DNA from: Cordylochernes scorpioides
Taxonomy: Eukaryota > Arthropoda > Arachnida > Pseudoscorpiones > Chernetidae
Reading direction: 5' to 3'
Length of the DNA stretch: 64,000 bases
NCBI GenBank assembly: GCA_030710605.1
Contig: CP092886.1
Span: forward strand, 47,345,794 to 47,409,793
The notes below the pieces were generated by a model, which saw only the letters and a list, made by a program, of their open reading frames with translations, made no database searches and had not been told where the DNA came from. Shown here piece by piece: positions 46,245 through 58,297 of this stretch (position 1 is the first letter of the stretch; every line of letters begins with the position of its first letter). A program made the position numbers and the translations under genes.

Positions 46245-47100
46245 TCCCTATATATATAAAAGTCAGTGTATGTATGTATGTGTGTTTCTATGTCGGCTAT
46301 ACACGTCCACAATACGTAACTAATCTGACTGAAATTTTAACAGTATATATATTAGAATCTGGAAAAACTTATAGTGAAAAATTCAGGTCTCTATTCCGAA
46401 TATTCTTTGAGTTATTTGCAAATTGCTTTACAAATTTGCCCTTTCGCTCGCAAGCAGCGCCTCTAGCGGTGAAGATGGGAAGTAATATCAGCTGACCTAA
46501 TGTACATGTAAAACGTGTTTTAACAGGCCATAGAGAAAAATCTGGAAGAGATATTTTTCGCATTTTTAGGCAAGAAAAATTGAAATTGACAGGTTCTGGG
46601 CATTAAAAAGTTGTGTTTAGTCAGGAAATGATGATGACAATAATGCTGTATTATGTTTGATTATCAGATACAAAATTATATCGGGAAAAATTCCAAAAAG
46701 CAGAGACCACGGGTGAAACCAGTTAATTTTTTTGTACGCCGGAACAAAATTCTAACAGGAAAACATTCATTCGAGCAGAAAACAAAAGCCAGATCATCTT
46801 TCTATAAAAATATAGCTTTCAGACACAAAGTTTGGAGCGGGACGTTTCACAAGAGTGACATACACGGCGCCAATTTATAATTGTAACGAATAGTATTTGA
46901 AAATCAAAATAATATAATTTTCAAATATCGTTTTGAAAATTTACATTTTTATTTTTATATTTTAAAAACAAACAAAGTTTGGAGCGGGACGTTTCACAAA
47001 AGTGACATCCACGGTGCCAATTTATAATTGTAACGAATAGTATTTGAATAAAAACATTTAATCGGGTAAAACCCTGGCGTTGCCCGGGTCATTCGTCTAG
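46245..47100 (+). mobile_element. Non-autonomous Helitron, 856 bp
   Basis: Begins TCCCTATATATATAAAAG and ends GTTGCCCGGGTCATTCGTCTAG before T. Two partial copies of a segment with GTTTGGAGCGGGACGTTTCA and CGGCGCCAATTTATAATTG lie at about 46829 and 46975. The same segment, reversed, is duplicated at 34376-34545. The base before the 5' end is C rather than A, so that border is slightly uncertain. Confidence 0.75.
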
Positions 47101-47394
47101 TAAAAATATATTAGGATAATAATAATTATTTTTTAAATAGTCAATATAATGTATGAAATATAAATGCATATTTGTTTGAAAGATTCTGGTTTCAAAACTT
47201 ATTACTTCTGATTTGCAGGGGAAATAACATTCACACATAGCACCATCTCATATATATATGTGAAAATATGAATTTATGAATTTATTTAAGCTAATTATTT
47301 TACTCTAATTTTGAAAGATATATTTTATAACCACCAAACGTAATGAGGAGAATATTATTTTGGTTTGTTGGGTGTAATTTTGTCATTTAAATAT

Positions 47395-47725
47395 AGTTGT
47401 GACCCTTGATGGTGTCTGTTTGACAACTATCTTAATTGGGTGAAGTAGAATACGTCAGCCTTTGTCATTAAGACTTGGGAGCACTACTCAGTGGCAGGCC
47501 GACTTAGCTCCAAAAGAAATAGCCGCCTCTGACACGAGGAACAGACGCCATGGGGAGCTAACAAGGAGTATAAATGCTGCTCATCCTGTATCCCTGGATT
47601 ATGAGCCCTTACAGGGTACTATCAGCCTGACCAGCTGAGCCCAGGTTTTTTACCGAACTTGTTACCGCTCCCTCTCCTCCTTTTTCATCCGGGTTTGGGA
47701 CTGGCAAAGGCGGAGTTGGCAGAGG
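47395..47725 (+). repeat. 0.3-kb interspersed repeat, copy 2
   Basis: TGATGGTGTCTG, GCCTTTGTCATTAAGACT, GGAGCACTACTCAGT, CAGGCCGACTTAGCTCC and GCTGCTCATCCTGTATCCCT are shared, in order, with 56375-56690. It is GC-richer than its surroundings and shows no conserved frame. Could be a SINE or LINE 3' end. Confidence 0.75.
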
Positions 47726-48466
47726 TTAAGTACAAGTTAAACCATACAACCACCCAATTTTCCCAAGACTACCATGAACAATCTGTCTTAAATAATATAT
47801 ATTCTATGATAGGTAAAACTCATTTCACCTGAGACTATGCTGGACTGGGCAAGAATACCGTCACATTACCACCCACAATCCACATAGAATCTGTTTCAAA
47901 TAAAATTATCATTTTTTTCAACATTATCTCCCTCTTTCCTCCACAGATTACGCATGCGCAATTTGTTATAAATAAGAAAGTCTTTGCTGGTAATACAACA
48001 TCCCATTTTATATTCATCTTATGTACTATTGAATATAAGAAAATCTTACATAGATTTTATAGAAAATTGGGGGTTTGAAAATAAAAATATTTCAAATAAA
48101 TATCTAACAAAAACTTCAGAAAGGAATGTAAGCAAACGTTCCAATTCAGGCATATATATATATTATATCTAAAGATAATTTACCAGAAAATATTTCTTCC
48201 TCACCTTATGATGGATGATACATAAATGATGAAGAATTTGGAAGGAAAAATTTCGATCTTGTTAGATCTGAAACACCATTGACCATTTATTATACATCAT
48301 TATTGTATTTTGAGGTGAAGCAAAAAAAAGTCAGATTATTACAAGTTAGATATCTTTTAAAAACATATTGGTATTTATCATTGAAACTATTAATGACGAA
48401 AACATTATATAAATATCATAATACTACAGTATATTAACACAAAGCAATAACGCGCCATCTATACAT

Positions 48467-48980
48467 ATAAAATAAAAGGATTTAAAAGCACGAATGTTTC
48501 TTTTATACATAAAACGAACTTCTACTGTCCTTACTGCGATGAAAAAATATATTGGGAGGGCTTGGCTCATCAGTGGTGAACCCTCCCAGCGGTTTCGCCA
48601 ATATAATCCACCAGACCGCTTCTCAGAGCTCTAATATTGTATTGGACCTAATGACCTTGTCTTTATAGTTTGCTGAAGAGCATTGCTCGAAGCAAATATT
48701 TGAATATAATTCTACTGTCCTATAAGGTTATGTCCATAGTTTACTTGAAAACCATTTCTAAGATTCCATCCTTCAGTGTAGCATATAAAAGCAGAATGAT
48801 CCAATACAATATTAGAGCTCTGAGAAGCGGTCTGGTGGATTAAATTGGCGAAACCGCTGGGAGGGTTCACCACTGATGAGCCAAGCCCTCCCAATATATT
48901 TTTTCATCGCAGTAAGGACAGTAGAAGTTCGTTTTATGTATAAAAGAAACATTCGTGCTTTTAAATCCTTTTATTTTATA
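48467..48980. repeat. Large palindrome, 180-bp arms
   Basis: The left arm 48467-48646 and right arm 48800-48980 are almost identical inverted copies, including GGGAGGGCTTGGCTCATCAG and GCGGTTTCGCC. A 150-bp centre holds CTGAAGAGCATTGCTCGAAG, another CTGAAG-hairpin-CGAA motif. The outer part of the arms (CTACTGTCCTTACTGCGATG) relates it to the fold-back family at 7098. No coding. Confidence 0.88.
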
Positions 48981-49245
48981 ACTACAGTATATGCAAAATA
49001 CTACACATTCTTAATTTAAAAAAGGATCTCTTTTTCCTATTATTGAATCAGTGCTAGGTTTACAAATATCTATATATATATTTTTTTTTTCAAAATCATT
49101 TATTGCTCTTCGTGGTTAAACTATTTCTCTTTAATAAACAAATAAAAATAATTGTTTATATATTGTTTTATATGACTTAGGTAAGGCCATTATTTTTAAA
49201 AATGTATATGGGCATATTTTCCAAAGGATCCTTTTTCAATTTTAT
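48981..49245. other. No gene seen
   Basis: AT-rich link between the palindrome and duplicated segment B. Confidence 0.5.
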
Positions 49246-49707
49246 ATAATAAAATAACTGTATATTGAGAAAAATAATTATATACATGCATTATATTTTG
49301 ATATATAATACTATATCGGTAATTAATTGAAAAATCAACTTTTCTTTCACAGACATAAAAGCCAGCTCACCAGAAAGGTTTATTTTTTCTCTCATTTTTC
49401 TAATGTACTTGTGTGATGCTTTTCTGAAACAAAAAATACCAGTTAATAAATAATGTGGGGATTAAGAAGCAAAATATCATAGAGAGAAAAACGCAAAGTG
49501 GGTGGATATATGTTAAAAGTTTGAATGATGTATAAGGAATCAATATGTTATCATTTTCTCAATAAGTGCATTGTAAACAATTCTAAATATATATTTTCTA
49601 TTATAACGATTTCACTAAAATAAAAAAGTAATTACTGATTTTCAGAAATCAATTCATGGTTAAACTACAGTAAGAAGAGTTATATACATGTGGTAGCAGT
49701 CCAGCCT

Positions 49708-51166
49708 ATCCATGAAGTCAATTGATTGTACTACCATAGCGCCATCTTGTCTCTCTCATCACATTGCATTCTATTGAATGTATATATGTCTTGATGAATA
49801 AAATGTCAGAATGTCTTGAAAATCTATATACTTATTGATAGTGTTACACAATTTTAAAACAATTTGAATATAGCTATATGTTTCAATGTTTTATGAAGAG
49901 TTTAATTTGTAAACAAAAAAAAAAGGTAATTGGTAAATAAAGATGGCGGTGAATTAAAACGATACAGTTCCCATAATTAAAACCATACACATTTCTCATG
50001 CAATATATTTTAATTGAAGTAATTTAATCTCAAGAAAGAAAATTGACTTATCAGAAATTCAGAGTTATTAGTACATTTTTTCTATTTTCAATTTGAAATC
50101 AAACTATTATTTGGGTTATTTTTTATTAATAACATCATTAAGAAGTTGTTTATGAAAGAAAATAAATGAAAATTGAAGTTCAGAGTGGAGAGAATGAGCA
50201 TACCCACCTGTTGCAGCACTATTGATCCTTGCTGCTCCGCGGAGTCAATCGATTGCTTTAGCGTAGTTACCTGTGGCGCCCCCTACGACTTGTCCGCTGT
50301 GTACTCAATGTATGAATAATACCTTTGTACTCAATGTATGAATAATACCATTGTACTCAATGTATGAATAATACCATTGTACTCAATTGTATGTATAATA
50401 CCATTAAATAGTTGTTTATGAAAGAAAATAAATGAAAATTGAAGTGCGGAGTAGAGAGAATGCGAACACCCACCTGTTGCAGCACTATTGATCCTTGCTC
50501 CGCGGAGTCAATCGATTGCTTTAGCGTAGTTACCTGTGGCACCTCCTACCACCTGTCCGCAGTGAACTCAAAAATCGCCATATATTTATATGAATCTATA
50601 TTAAATAAATCACCTTATTATTTTATCTATGCTGTACTTTCCAGAGAAAACGAGAAAAATCAGTATAAATTGTAAAATATATGGAAAAAATATAGAGAAC
50701 TAGAAATGAAGATGTCGGGAGTTTGAGATGGATTGATACAGCTTTCTTCATTCAAATATCTTCATCAGTTAATATAGGAGGATATGTGACTGAATTCTCA
50801 TTAAATGAGTTTTTTTTTTTCAAATATTGGTTCTTTTAGAGAATTATATATACTTTTATTATAAACATTTGGCATCGGATCACGCTTTAACAAACCAATT
50901 TTAACGAGAATATATTGAATGAAATTTATTATAGGTATATAGGCCTTTTAAATAAAGATTTAAATGTGGAATGTGCTCTTAATCTATATTTAAAAAACAA
51001 AATGTATATTTGTCAAATTCCCTAACTCCATTATTGCTAGGCTTTGGAGAAAAATGTTCTAAAACACAAATATTATTATATATACATATATATATTACTA
51101 ATGAAAAGACTTACCTTGCGCCTTACAAGTATGGCTTCGAGTTACTCCGCGGAGTCAATCGATAGC
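49708..51166 (-). other. Four GC-richer blocks sharing CTCCGCGGAGTCAATCGAT
   Basis: Blocks at 49708-49728 (degenerate), 50234-50256, 50498-50520 and 51144-51166. The second and third arise from a local duplication of ~260 bp. The second has GTGGCGCCCCCTACGAC beside it, and its complement has the AGGGGGCGCC core typical of CTCF sites. On the minus strand, 50357-50542 is open with a QSIDSAEQGSIVLQQ stretch ending at a possible donor GTGGGT; the 51144 block has a stop in that reading. Confidence 0.5.
50301..50405 (+). repeat. 26-bp minisatellite, about 4 units
   Basis: GTACTCAATGTATGAATAAT followed by ACC(A/T)TT repeats at 50301, 50327, 50353 and 50379. Absent from copy A. Confidence 0.92.
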
Positions 51167-51575
51167 CCTAGCCTCACCTCTCAAGCGCCCTCTACCCCAG
51201 CCATATGTCATGCTTGATATTAAATTATAAATCTTATTTATTTATAAATTGGACGTAGAATAGCTTTTTATTGTTCTATATTAGAAGATCAAGAATTTAA
51301 TATAAGTTTATATTATAAACTAGAGCTACTTAGATGTATTTATGAAGAAGATAAAGATGGCGGAGGTAGAGATGGATGATAAGCTCCATCACTCATAGCT
51401 GAACGTGTTTATTGGAATAAAATATTGAAGTTCCCAACAATGATTCAATATTTTTCACAACGTTCATATGCCTATATTACCCAAATCATTTTTTATTTTT
51501 AAAATATAAGTATAAAATTGAGCAGGCAAATGATATACAATAGTTTAAATTACCATTTCATACAAATAGAGAGAT

Positions 51576-51735
51576 TCCAGCTATTATAGACGCGAATGAT
51601 TCTTTTAAAAATTAAACAATTTTTACTGCCCTTACTGCAATGTAAAATTTATTTTTTCCATTGCAGTAAGGGCAGTACAAATTGTTAATTTTTAAAAGAA
51701 TCATACGCGCCTATAATAGTTTCGAATTTTCATAA
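51576..51735. repeat. Fold-back element, copy 3 (in duplication B)
   Basis: GCTATTATAGACGCGAATGA with ACTGCCCTTACTGCAATG mirrors CATTGCAGTAAGGGCAGTA and CGCGCCTATAATAGTTTCG. It is the counterpart of 7098-7246. Confidence 0.8.
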
Positions 51736-53423
51736 CAGATGACATCAAAATACAGAGATATTTTCATAAAATATATTCTTTAATATGAAATATTTTAATT
51801 AAATTTAAACTATTATTTTTCCTAAATATGCATATTGATGGTTATTGTGAATGTAGATATTTTCGATTACACTCTTTAAAAACAGAAATAAATTATGATA
51901 TAATAATGGTAGATGTGTAAAATACTTACTTGAAGGATCAGGCTGTAGGCAGGTCTTCTCCAATGGCGTGGATCGTCTGGACTAGCGTAGTGTGGGCCGC
52001 AGTCTGTGCTCATCATCATCATGTTCAATGAATTATCGTTTGATCGACATATTACATATAAGCATAAAATACAATTTGTAATTTTGGAAAATTTTACAGA
52101 ATATTTTGTCATAAATATTAATACAAATATTTTAACATTAAAAAATTTTAAGTAGAAAAATTACGAAAATATATTTTTTCATATTCTCACAAAATATTTT
52201 ATTGCTAAAAATAATTCTTTAAAACTATAAAGTTAACTTTTTTCAATTAGAAAAACCCAAATCGACAGATTGTTTTTTTATATATGTATAAATTATTTAA
52301 ATAATAATAAACTTACCGTAGGTTTTTTAAAAATAATTTATTATAGATATTTTTATTTTGATATCCTTGTCCTTTGTGGAAAGTTTTTTTGAACTGAAGA
52401 ACAGAACAATATTATTTTCGCGTTGCGCGCCGATATTGTAAGTCTTTATTGCAATTATATATATTTAATTTGTAGGATAACATTTATATAAGATTTTTTA
52501 AACTCCAAAATGATTAAATTGTTTCACCTTATTCATTCTTAACTGTATTACAATAGAATATAAGCCACACTGTGTAACTATAAAATAAGTCGTAAACAAT
52601 TCATTGATCTATGAAAGGGTTATTAAATAACCGTGTGTATCTATTTAACTCAATTCCTTCTCTGAATTATTGTGTGAGAATTGAAAAAAAAAACATATTT
52701 GCGCTCCCAATATTTAATCATATTTGACCAAACAAATTTTGTTTTGATCCCCGTTTGTAAACACACGTTTAGAGATAGGCTTTTGGTTACTTCTGTTCGC
52801 TTCGTAAAGCAGAGTGTTAGCCTAATAATTAACATTTTTTTAAACGCATCTTCTTTTTTTGGTGTGTGTAATTAAAAATATATATTAATACATTTTTTTA
52901 TATATCTTAAAATAAATAATGTTTGGAATGTGAAATAAACATTTTAAATGATTTTTACCTCAAGTTACAGGCGTAGAAAGAAATAATTGACAGTTTATGA
53001 AAAGGTAAGAAGTAATATGTTTCAGCCAAATTATACAATTTACCACAGATTACCAATCAAAAAAAGTTGTGCCAAAAAATATTTATTTAATTAAACAATT
53101 GATATGGCTGTATATAATGTGTCAAAATTTACTTGCTCCAATTTTGCAGAAAAAAATATTATTTAATTTAATAAAGCTATCGCCTTATATATATTGACAT
53201 AAGTGGCCAGTAATTTAGAGAAAATTACCACATTAATTCCATTAAAGATGAAAATTATAAACTTTGAAGCCAGTTCACAGGTTTGTTTGACACTTTCAGA
53301 GACCAATTTTTTAAAAGATTTGCAGTGATAAACATATATAAATGACATCTGAGTATGTAATGAGTGACAATATATGGTGCAAAGAAAAATTAATGAGACA
53401 TCTCATCAGAAGTCGGGTACAAC

Positions 53424-54062
53424 TTGACATCCATCAAAATGTTTACAAAACCATTGAGTGAGATACTCATTTATGTGGATGACTGGTGTCAACATGCCGC
53501 CGAGTATATCAATACGTTAAGTTAGGTTAAATTATGTTAGTTTAGTTTGGGTTAGGTCAGGTTAGGTTGTTTAAAGAATGGAATTTCTTTTGTTTACTGC
53601 GAGTGAGCCTAATGAGGAATAATACATTTGCCGACATATTTACACGGTCTGCAGATATATGAATATCTAACCAACAAACTTGACATCTATCAAAAGGTTT
53701 ACAAAAACATTAAGTATCCCTCTAAAAAAAAATAAAATAAGGTGGTGAGATACTCATATATGTGGATAACTGGTAGCAACATGCTGCTGAGCATATCAAT
53801 ATGCTAGGTTAGGTTAAATTAGGTTAGTTTGGCTTAGGTTAGGTTAGGTTGTTTAAAAAAAGGAATTGCATTTGTTTACTGTGAGTGAGCCTAATGCAGA
53901 ATAATACAATTTTAATATCCTGCAGATATGAGTATCTCACCAACAAACTTGACAGCCATCTAAAGGTTTACAAAAACATTAAGTATCCTTTAAAAAAAAA
54001 AAGAAAAAAGGAGGAGAGATACTCATTTCTGTGGATGACTGGTGGCAACATGCTACTTAGTA
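53424..54062 (+). repeat. ~255-bp satellite, three units (copy B)
   Basis: Units near 53424, 53680 and 53946, counterparts of 8968-9583, with TTAGGTTAGGTT-like words. A fourth unit lies at about 54640-54970 beyond the mariner remnant, showing that the mariner entered a longer satellite array. Confidence 0.82.
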
Positions 54063-54570
54063 CAAGGGTCACTCCATAAGTTTTTGCAGCCATTTACTTT
54101 TATTAAAGCTGCAGCTTCCAAATTATCAGTTTCTCAAAGTATTCACCCTTAGCACCTATGCAAGATTTCATCCATGAAAACCAATTATTGAAGCACTTAC
54201 ACCAGTCATCTTCGGGGATGGAATTTACGACATTGATCAAGGCTTGCAGTGCTTCATCATCAGTGTCAAATTATATTCCTTTCAACAATAACACAACTTT
54301 TGGAAATAAAAAAAGTCTCAAGGTGCTAGGTCTGATGAATATGGTGGATGAGTGACTAATTGGACTCCAGATTTGGCTAAAAAGTCTAATGTTTGGGCGG
54401 AGGTGTGCGGTCTTGCATTTTCATGTTGAAGAAGGACTCCTCTAAGTTGAGCTCTTGGTCTGCTTTGCTTGATTTTTTTCAAATACTACTGGAAGGGATT
54501 TTATTATATATCAGTCACTAATAACTGTCTTTCGATCTTCTAATCTTCTAAACAAGCGACCATTTTGTTT
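54063..54570 (-). mobile_element. mariner remnant (copy B)
   Basis: CAAGGGTCACTCCATAAG after TA at 54061-54062, then transposase C-terminal sequence (HPPYSPDLAPC-like region degenerate at about 54320-54360). It lacks the central part present in copy A. It shows the empty target (single TA near 54098) for the Tigger-like insertion. Confidence 0.75.
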
Positions 54571-55023
54571 ACATCGCGTGTAACCATTACGTCACAACCA
54601 ATGAGAGGCTTAATTTCAGATTTGGCCAAATGTCAAGGAATCTCCCGAGTGAGCCTATGAGGAATAAATTAATTTTAATTGTCAGCAGATATGAGTATCT
54701 CTCCAAAACTTGACATCCATCAAAAGGTTTACAAAGACATTAAGTATCCTTTAAAAAAATGAAACAAGGTGGAGAGATACTCATTTCTGTGGATGACTGG
54801 GGGCAACATGCCGCTGAGTATATCAATATGCTAGGTTAGATTAGTTTAATTTGGGTTAGGTCAGTTAGGTCGTTTAAAAAAGGAATTACTTTTTTTACAG
54901 CGAGTGGGCCTAACGTTGAATGTACGCTGAATATTTTCACTGTCCACAGAAATGAGTATCTCACCAATGAAGTTTCAGATTCCTATATTTTTGGGGGAAA
55001 AAAAAAGCCTGAAAAATATAAAT

Positions 55024-55232
55024 TTATGGACAAAACTTAAGGAAGTGGAAAATATTTTATGTCACCGGTCATCTTTTTTTTTTTTAAGATGACAGAGGCA
55101 ATTTTGTTTACATTTGATTATTCCATGTCTTCAATTAAGGCCACTGTGTGTATATCAAAATCTTTAAGGGTTATTATATGAATCCTAATTACAAGCTAAA
55201 GTACAACTTCCTTAAGTTTTGTCCATGAGTGT
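55024..55232. mobile_element. MITE with Tc1/mariner-like inverted ends
   Basis: TATGGACAAAACTTAAGGAA on the left mirrors TTCCTTAAGTTTTGTCCATG on the right, with about 165 bp between. No coding. Confidence 0.75.
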
Positions 55233-55589
55233 ACTCAAGCCAATTTTTTTTTATTTAATTGATTTTATATTCAATATATACATAAAATATATAAATTAAA
55301 GGGAAAAAAACTACTCGAGAAGAGATTAGGAATTAAAAATGAATGAAAAGACATGCCATGAACAACTTGAATGAGCTTTTTAGATGGGAAAGTGCCATCT
55401 TTTGGAATAAATATAAGCGCAATATTGATCAATCCATTTGATCAATCAAGAAAAGCCAACCATGTACACATTGAGTTGTTGGCCCTTGTCAGCATGGTGC
55501 TAGCTGTACCTCCTTGACCCATCTAGGTGATCAATGAGGCTACATGGAAAATCAAAAATGGAATATTAAAACATATAATTTATGATTTA

Positions 55590-56251
55590 CTAGCGGATGT
55601 ACCCGGCTTCGCCCGGGGTTTTACCCGAGTAAAGGTTTGTCCAACGAACATTTGTTAAAACAATTCTCTATAGACTTATTAAAAAAATAATAGATATATT
55701 TTGATAATTTGAAACTCGTAAATTTGAATTTCTCGATAAAGTGAACATTTTTTCCCGGTCCCTGTGTGCCGTGTCATCCTGAATTTTGTCTTTCCTAATT
55801 TTCTACGTCACAAAATCATCGTTTTATATAGTGAACATTTTTTCCCGGTCCCTTGAAAAATACTCGATAAGTTGAATAAAATCAATATTAATTGGTTCCC
55901 TCGGTGATTGGAAGTTAAAGGAATAGTATTTTCGCCTAGGAATTGTATCATTATTCTTGTCTCAAATAAATTGCTGTGTCATCCTGAGATAATCTTACTT
56001 TTGATAAATAATATTTAAGATAATAAAACTTATAGATAAAAAAACTTGTTAACATCGTCGCAATGGTGGCGCTGCTTGCGAGTTAAATCTGCAAATAACT
56101 CTAAGGATATTCAAGATATTCAGGAATTTATTTTTCAAAAACCTTCCCGGGGATATACCTAATAATATCCCAAAATTTCATGGCGATTGGATGTATGGTT
56201 TTTGAATCTATAGAGTACAGACAGACATTCAATTATATATATATATATAGA
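55590..56251 (-). mobile_element. Non-autonomous Helitron, 662 bp
   Basis: On the minus strand it starts TCTATATATATATATA after A (56252) and ends in hairpin CCCGGGCGAAGCCGGG, TACATCCGCTAG before T (55589). The interior carries sequence from the ~203-bp tandem family. All border rules of Helitrons are met. Confidence 0.88.
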
Positions 56252-56317
56252 TTATTCACAATATAATATACAATAAACAACAATATATGTAACTCAAATA
56301 TATATGCTATACACTTC

Positions 56318-56695
56318 CTCTTCTTTCTTATCTCCACTCTATCATATTAGGGTATCAAGCTTGTAAAGCTTGAGACCTTTGATGGTGTCTGCCGGGGAAG
56401 AGTAGAGCTTGACAACCATCATGACTGGGTCAAGTAGAATGCATCTGCCTTTGTCATTAAGACTAGGAGCACTACTCAGTTGCAGGCCGACTTAGCTCCG
56501 AAAGAAATGCCCGCCTCTGACATGAGGAACAGACGCCATGTGCAGCCGCTCCTAACATGGAGTACAAACGCTGCTCATCCTGTATCCCTAGATTAGGAGC
56601 CCTTACCTGAGCGCAGGTTTTTAGTGAGCTTGTTACTGCTCCTCTCCTACTTTTCATCTGGGCTTGGGACCAGCAAAGGCAGAGTTACATATATA
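56318..56695 (+). repeat. 0.3-kb interspersed repeat, copy 3 (longest)
   Basis: Starts CTTCTTTCTTATCTCCACTC and runs to GGGACCAGCAAAGGCAGAGT. Shares long words with 47395-47725 and its first ~100 bp with 45440. Confidence 0.78.
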
Positions 56696-57050
56696 TAATA
56701 CACCTCCTGAAAATCTTCACTGGCTTGAACACCTTTTTGGAAGATTTGAGCACTGCCATAACTCTTCATGTAGGATACTATGAAATTGAAGATGCCATTA
56801 TACTGATAAAGCCATAGCCCCAAAACAGAGTGGCATACAAGTTGAATTAAAAAGAAAAAAAAAGAGGGTTTTTCACTTCTAATTCTAAGCACAATATTTT
56901 AGGTTTTCTTATCTGCTATCTTATTTACCCATTTGATATCAGTACTTTTTAAATGATAAAACACAATTTTGATTATAGAATTATATACATATAGAATTAA
57001 ATACAAGAATATAAGGAATACAAAGACAAATAAGACAAATACAAGAAAAT

Positions 57051-57612
57051 AAGACCTAATCCAAATAAATTAATAGTGTGTGACGTTTTGGTAACAATGC
57101 TGTTACCGAAACGTCATACACTATTAATTAATTTGATTAGGTCTTATTTTCTTAGTTATATTTAAGAATATGCTGTGATATTTTTTCTCATTTTTTTTTC
57201 TGATGATGGTAACAACGCTGTTACTGAAATGTCCCACACTATCAATTTATTTGGATTTGGTCTTAGTTTCTTTTAATTGAAATGTGCTACAATCAACAGA
57301 ATGGAAGAAAGAAGAAATATCAATGATTTTTACAGATATGCCTTCAGTTATATAAAATATTATTTTAAAAAAAAGAGGTATTTTCCACTACTATTTCTAA
57401 GAATAATATTTTAGGTAGTCTTAGAACTTTTTTTTTCTTATATGCTATCATGTTTACACACTTGATAACAGTACTATTTAAGAACATGCTGTGATATTTT
57501 TCTCATAGTATAGATGGTAAAAATGCTGTTACCGAAACGTCACACACTATTTATTTGGATTTTGTCCTATTACCTTGTAGTTCTAATCTATAATCCAAAT
57601 TGTACCTTATCA
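57051..57612. repeat. Palindromic repeat family with CTGANGA-hairpin-GAAAC motif, second cluster
   Basis: 57051-57146 is a direct palindrome with a 4-base centre, built from the GTAACA..TGTTACCGAAACGTCA arm. 57200-57270 has CTGATGATGGTAACAACGCT, then GTTACTGAAAT. 57512-57612 has another arm ending ATTGTACCTTATCA. All relate to 44131-44591. Confidence 0.8.
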
Positions 57613-57847
57613 AGTTTATAAATAATTTATAACTGCACTCTTTGCTAATGATGGACAAAACTATGAAAACAATATTTATTGGTAAATATTGATGAGACTG
57701 AGATGGGGATGTAATACTCAGTTTATTCAAAGACTGTAGTGCATTGTCCTGGTGGGCTATGGTCAAATACACTTTATACCCATCATCTGTGCTGTTTCTC
57801 TGATATTAAATAATTAATTAAAAATAAACAAAAATATTAACTATGGC

Positions 57848-58297
57848 GGAAAGAAACAGCTTTCACTGTTGTGCTGGAATATTAACGGTTTAGTCAGGAT
57901 TTCATTCACTTTCCCTTTAGTTGATTACCTGAAAAAAATTAACATATTCACTCTAACTGAAACATGGACTGATCATTACTTAGGATACAAACTGAACGGA
58001 TTTCAATTGATAGAATCTAAGGCCTCCAGAAATCACAAGCTGGGTGGATCTTCGGGCGGTATTATCGTCGGAATTGGAAATACTATTAAAGATTTATTAG
58101 TAAATTATGAAATAGAAAAACACTGGATAATTATTACTATAAAATTGAACAGAATATTAACATGTATTTTATTTGTTTACCTACCACCTAATGAAAATTA
58201 TATGACTAACAGAAATATTTTAAAGGAATGTTTAGAAGTTAAAATTTCAGAGGGATACGAAGTTGTACTAGCTGGTGATTTGCTGGTATGCAAATAG
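57848..58297 (+). pseudogene. LINE endonuclease, truncated
   Basis: Encodes KKQLSLLCWNINGL, FTLTETWTDHY (catalytic Glu), SSGGIIVGIGN and VVLAGDLL. The last is where a GDFN-type catalytic motif should continue, but the frame runs into a stop after 'VCK'. The remaining endonuclease residues, including the SDH motif, are absent. So the nicking function is lost. Confidence 0.82.

Larger units (their letters stand above)
49246..54970 (+). repeat. Segmental duplication copy B
   Basis: Matches copy A in order and orientation from AACTGTATATTGAGAAAAAT to the mariner remnant. It lacks the Tigger-like insertion and everything nested in it. It has an extra block copy near 50150-50300, a 26-bp minisatellite, and a fourth satellite unit after the mariner. 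Deletions and substitutions are spread over both copies, so the duplication is not very recent. Confidence 0.85.
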
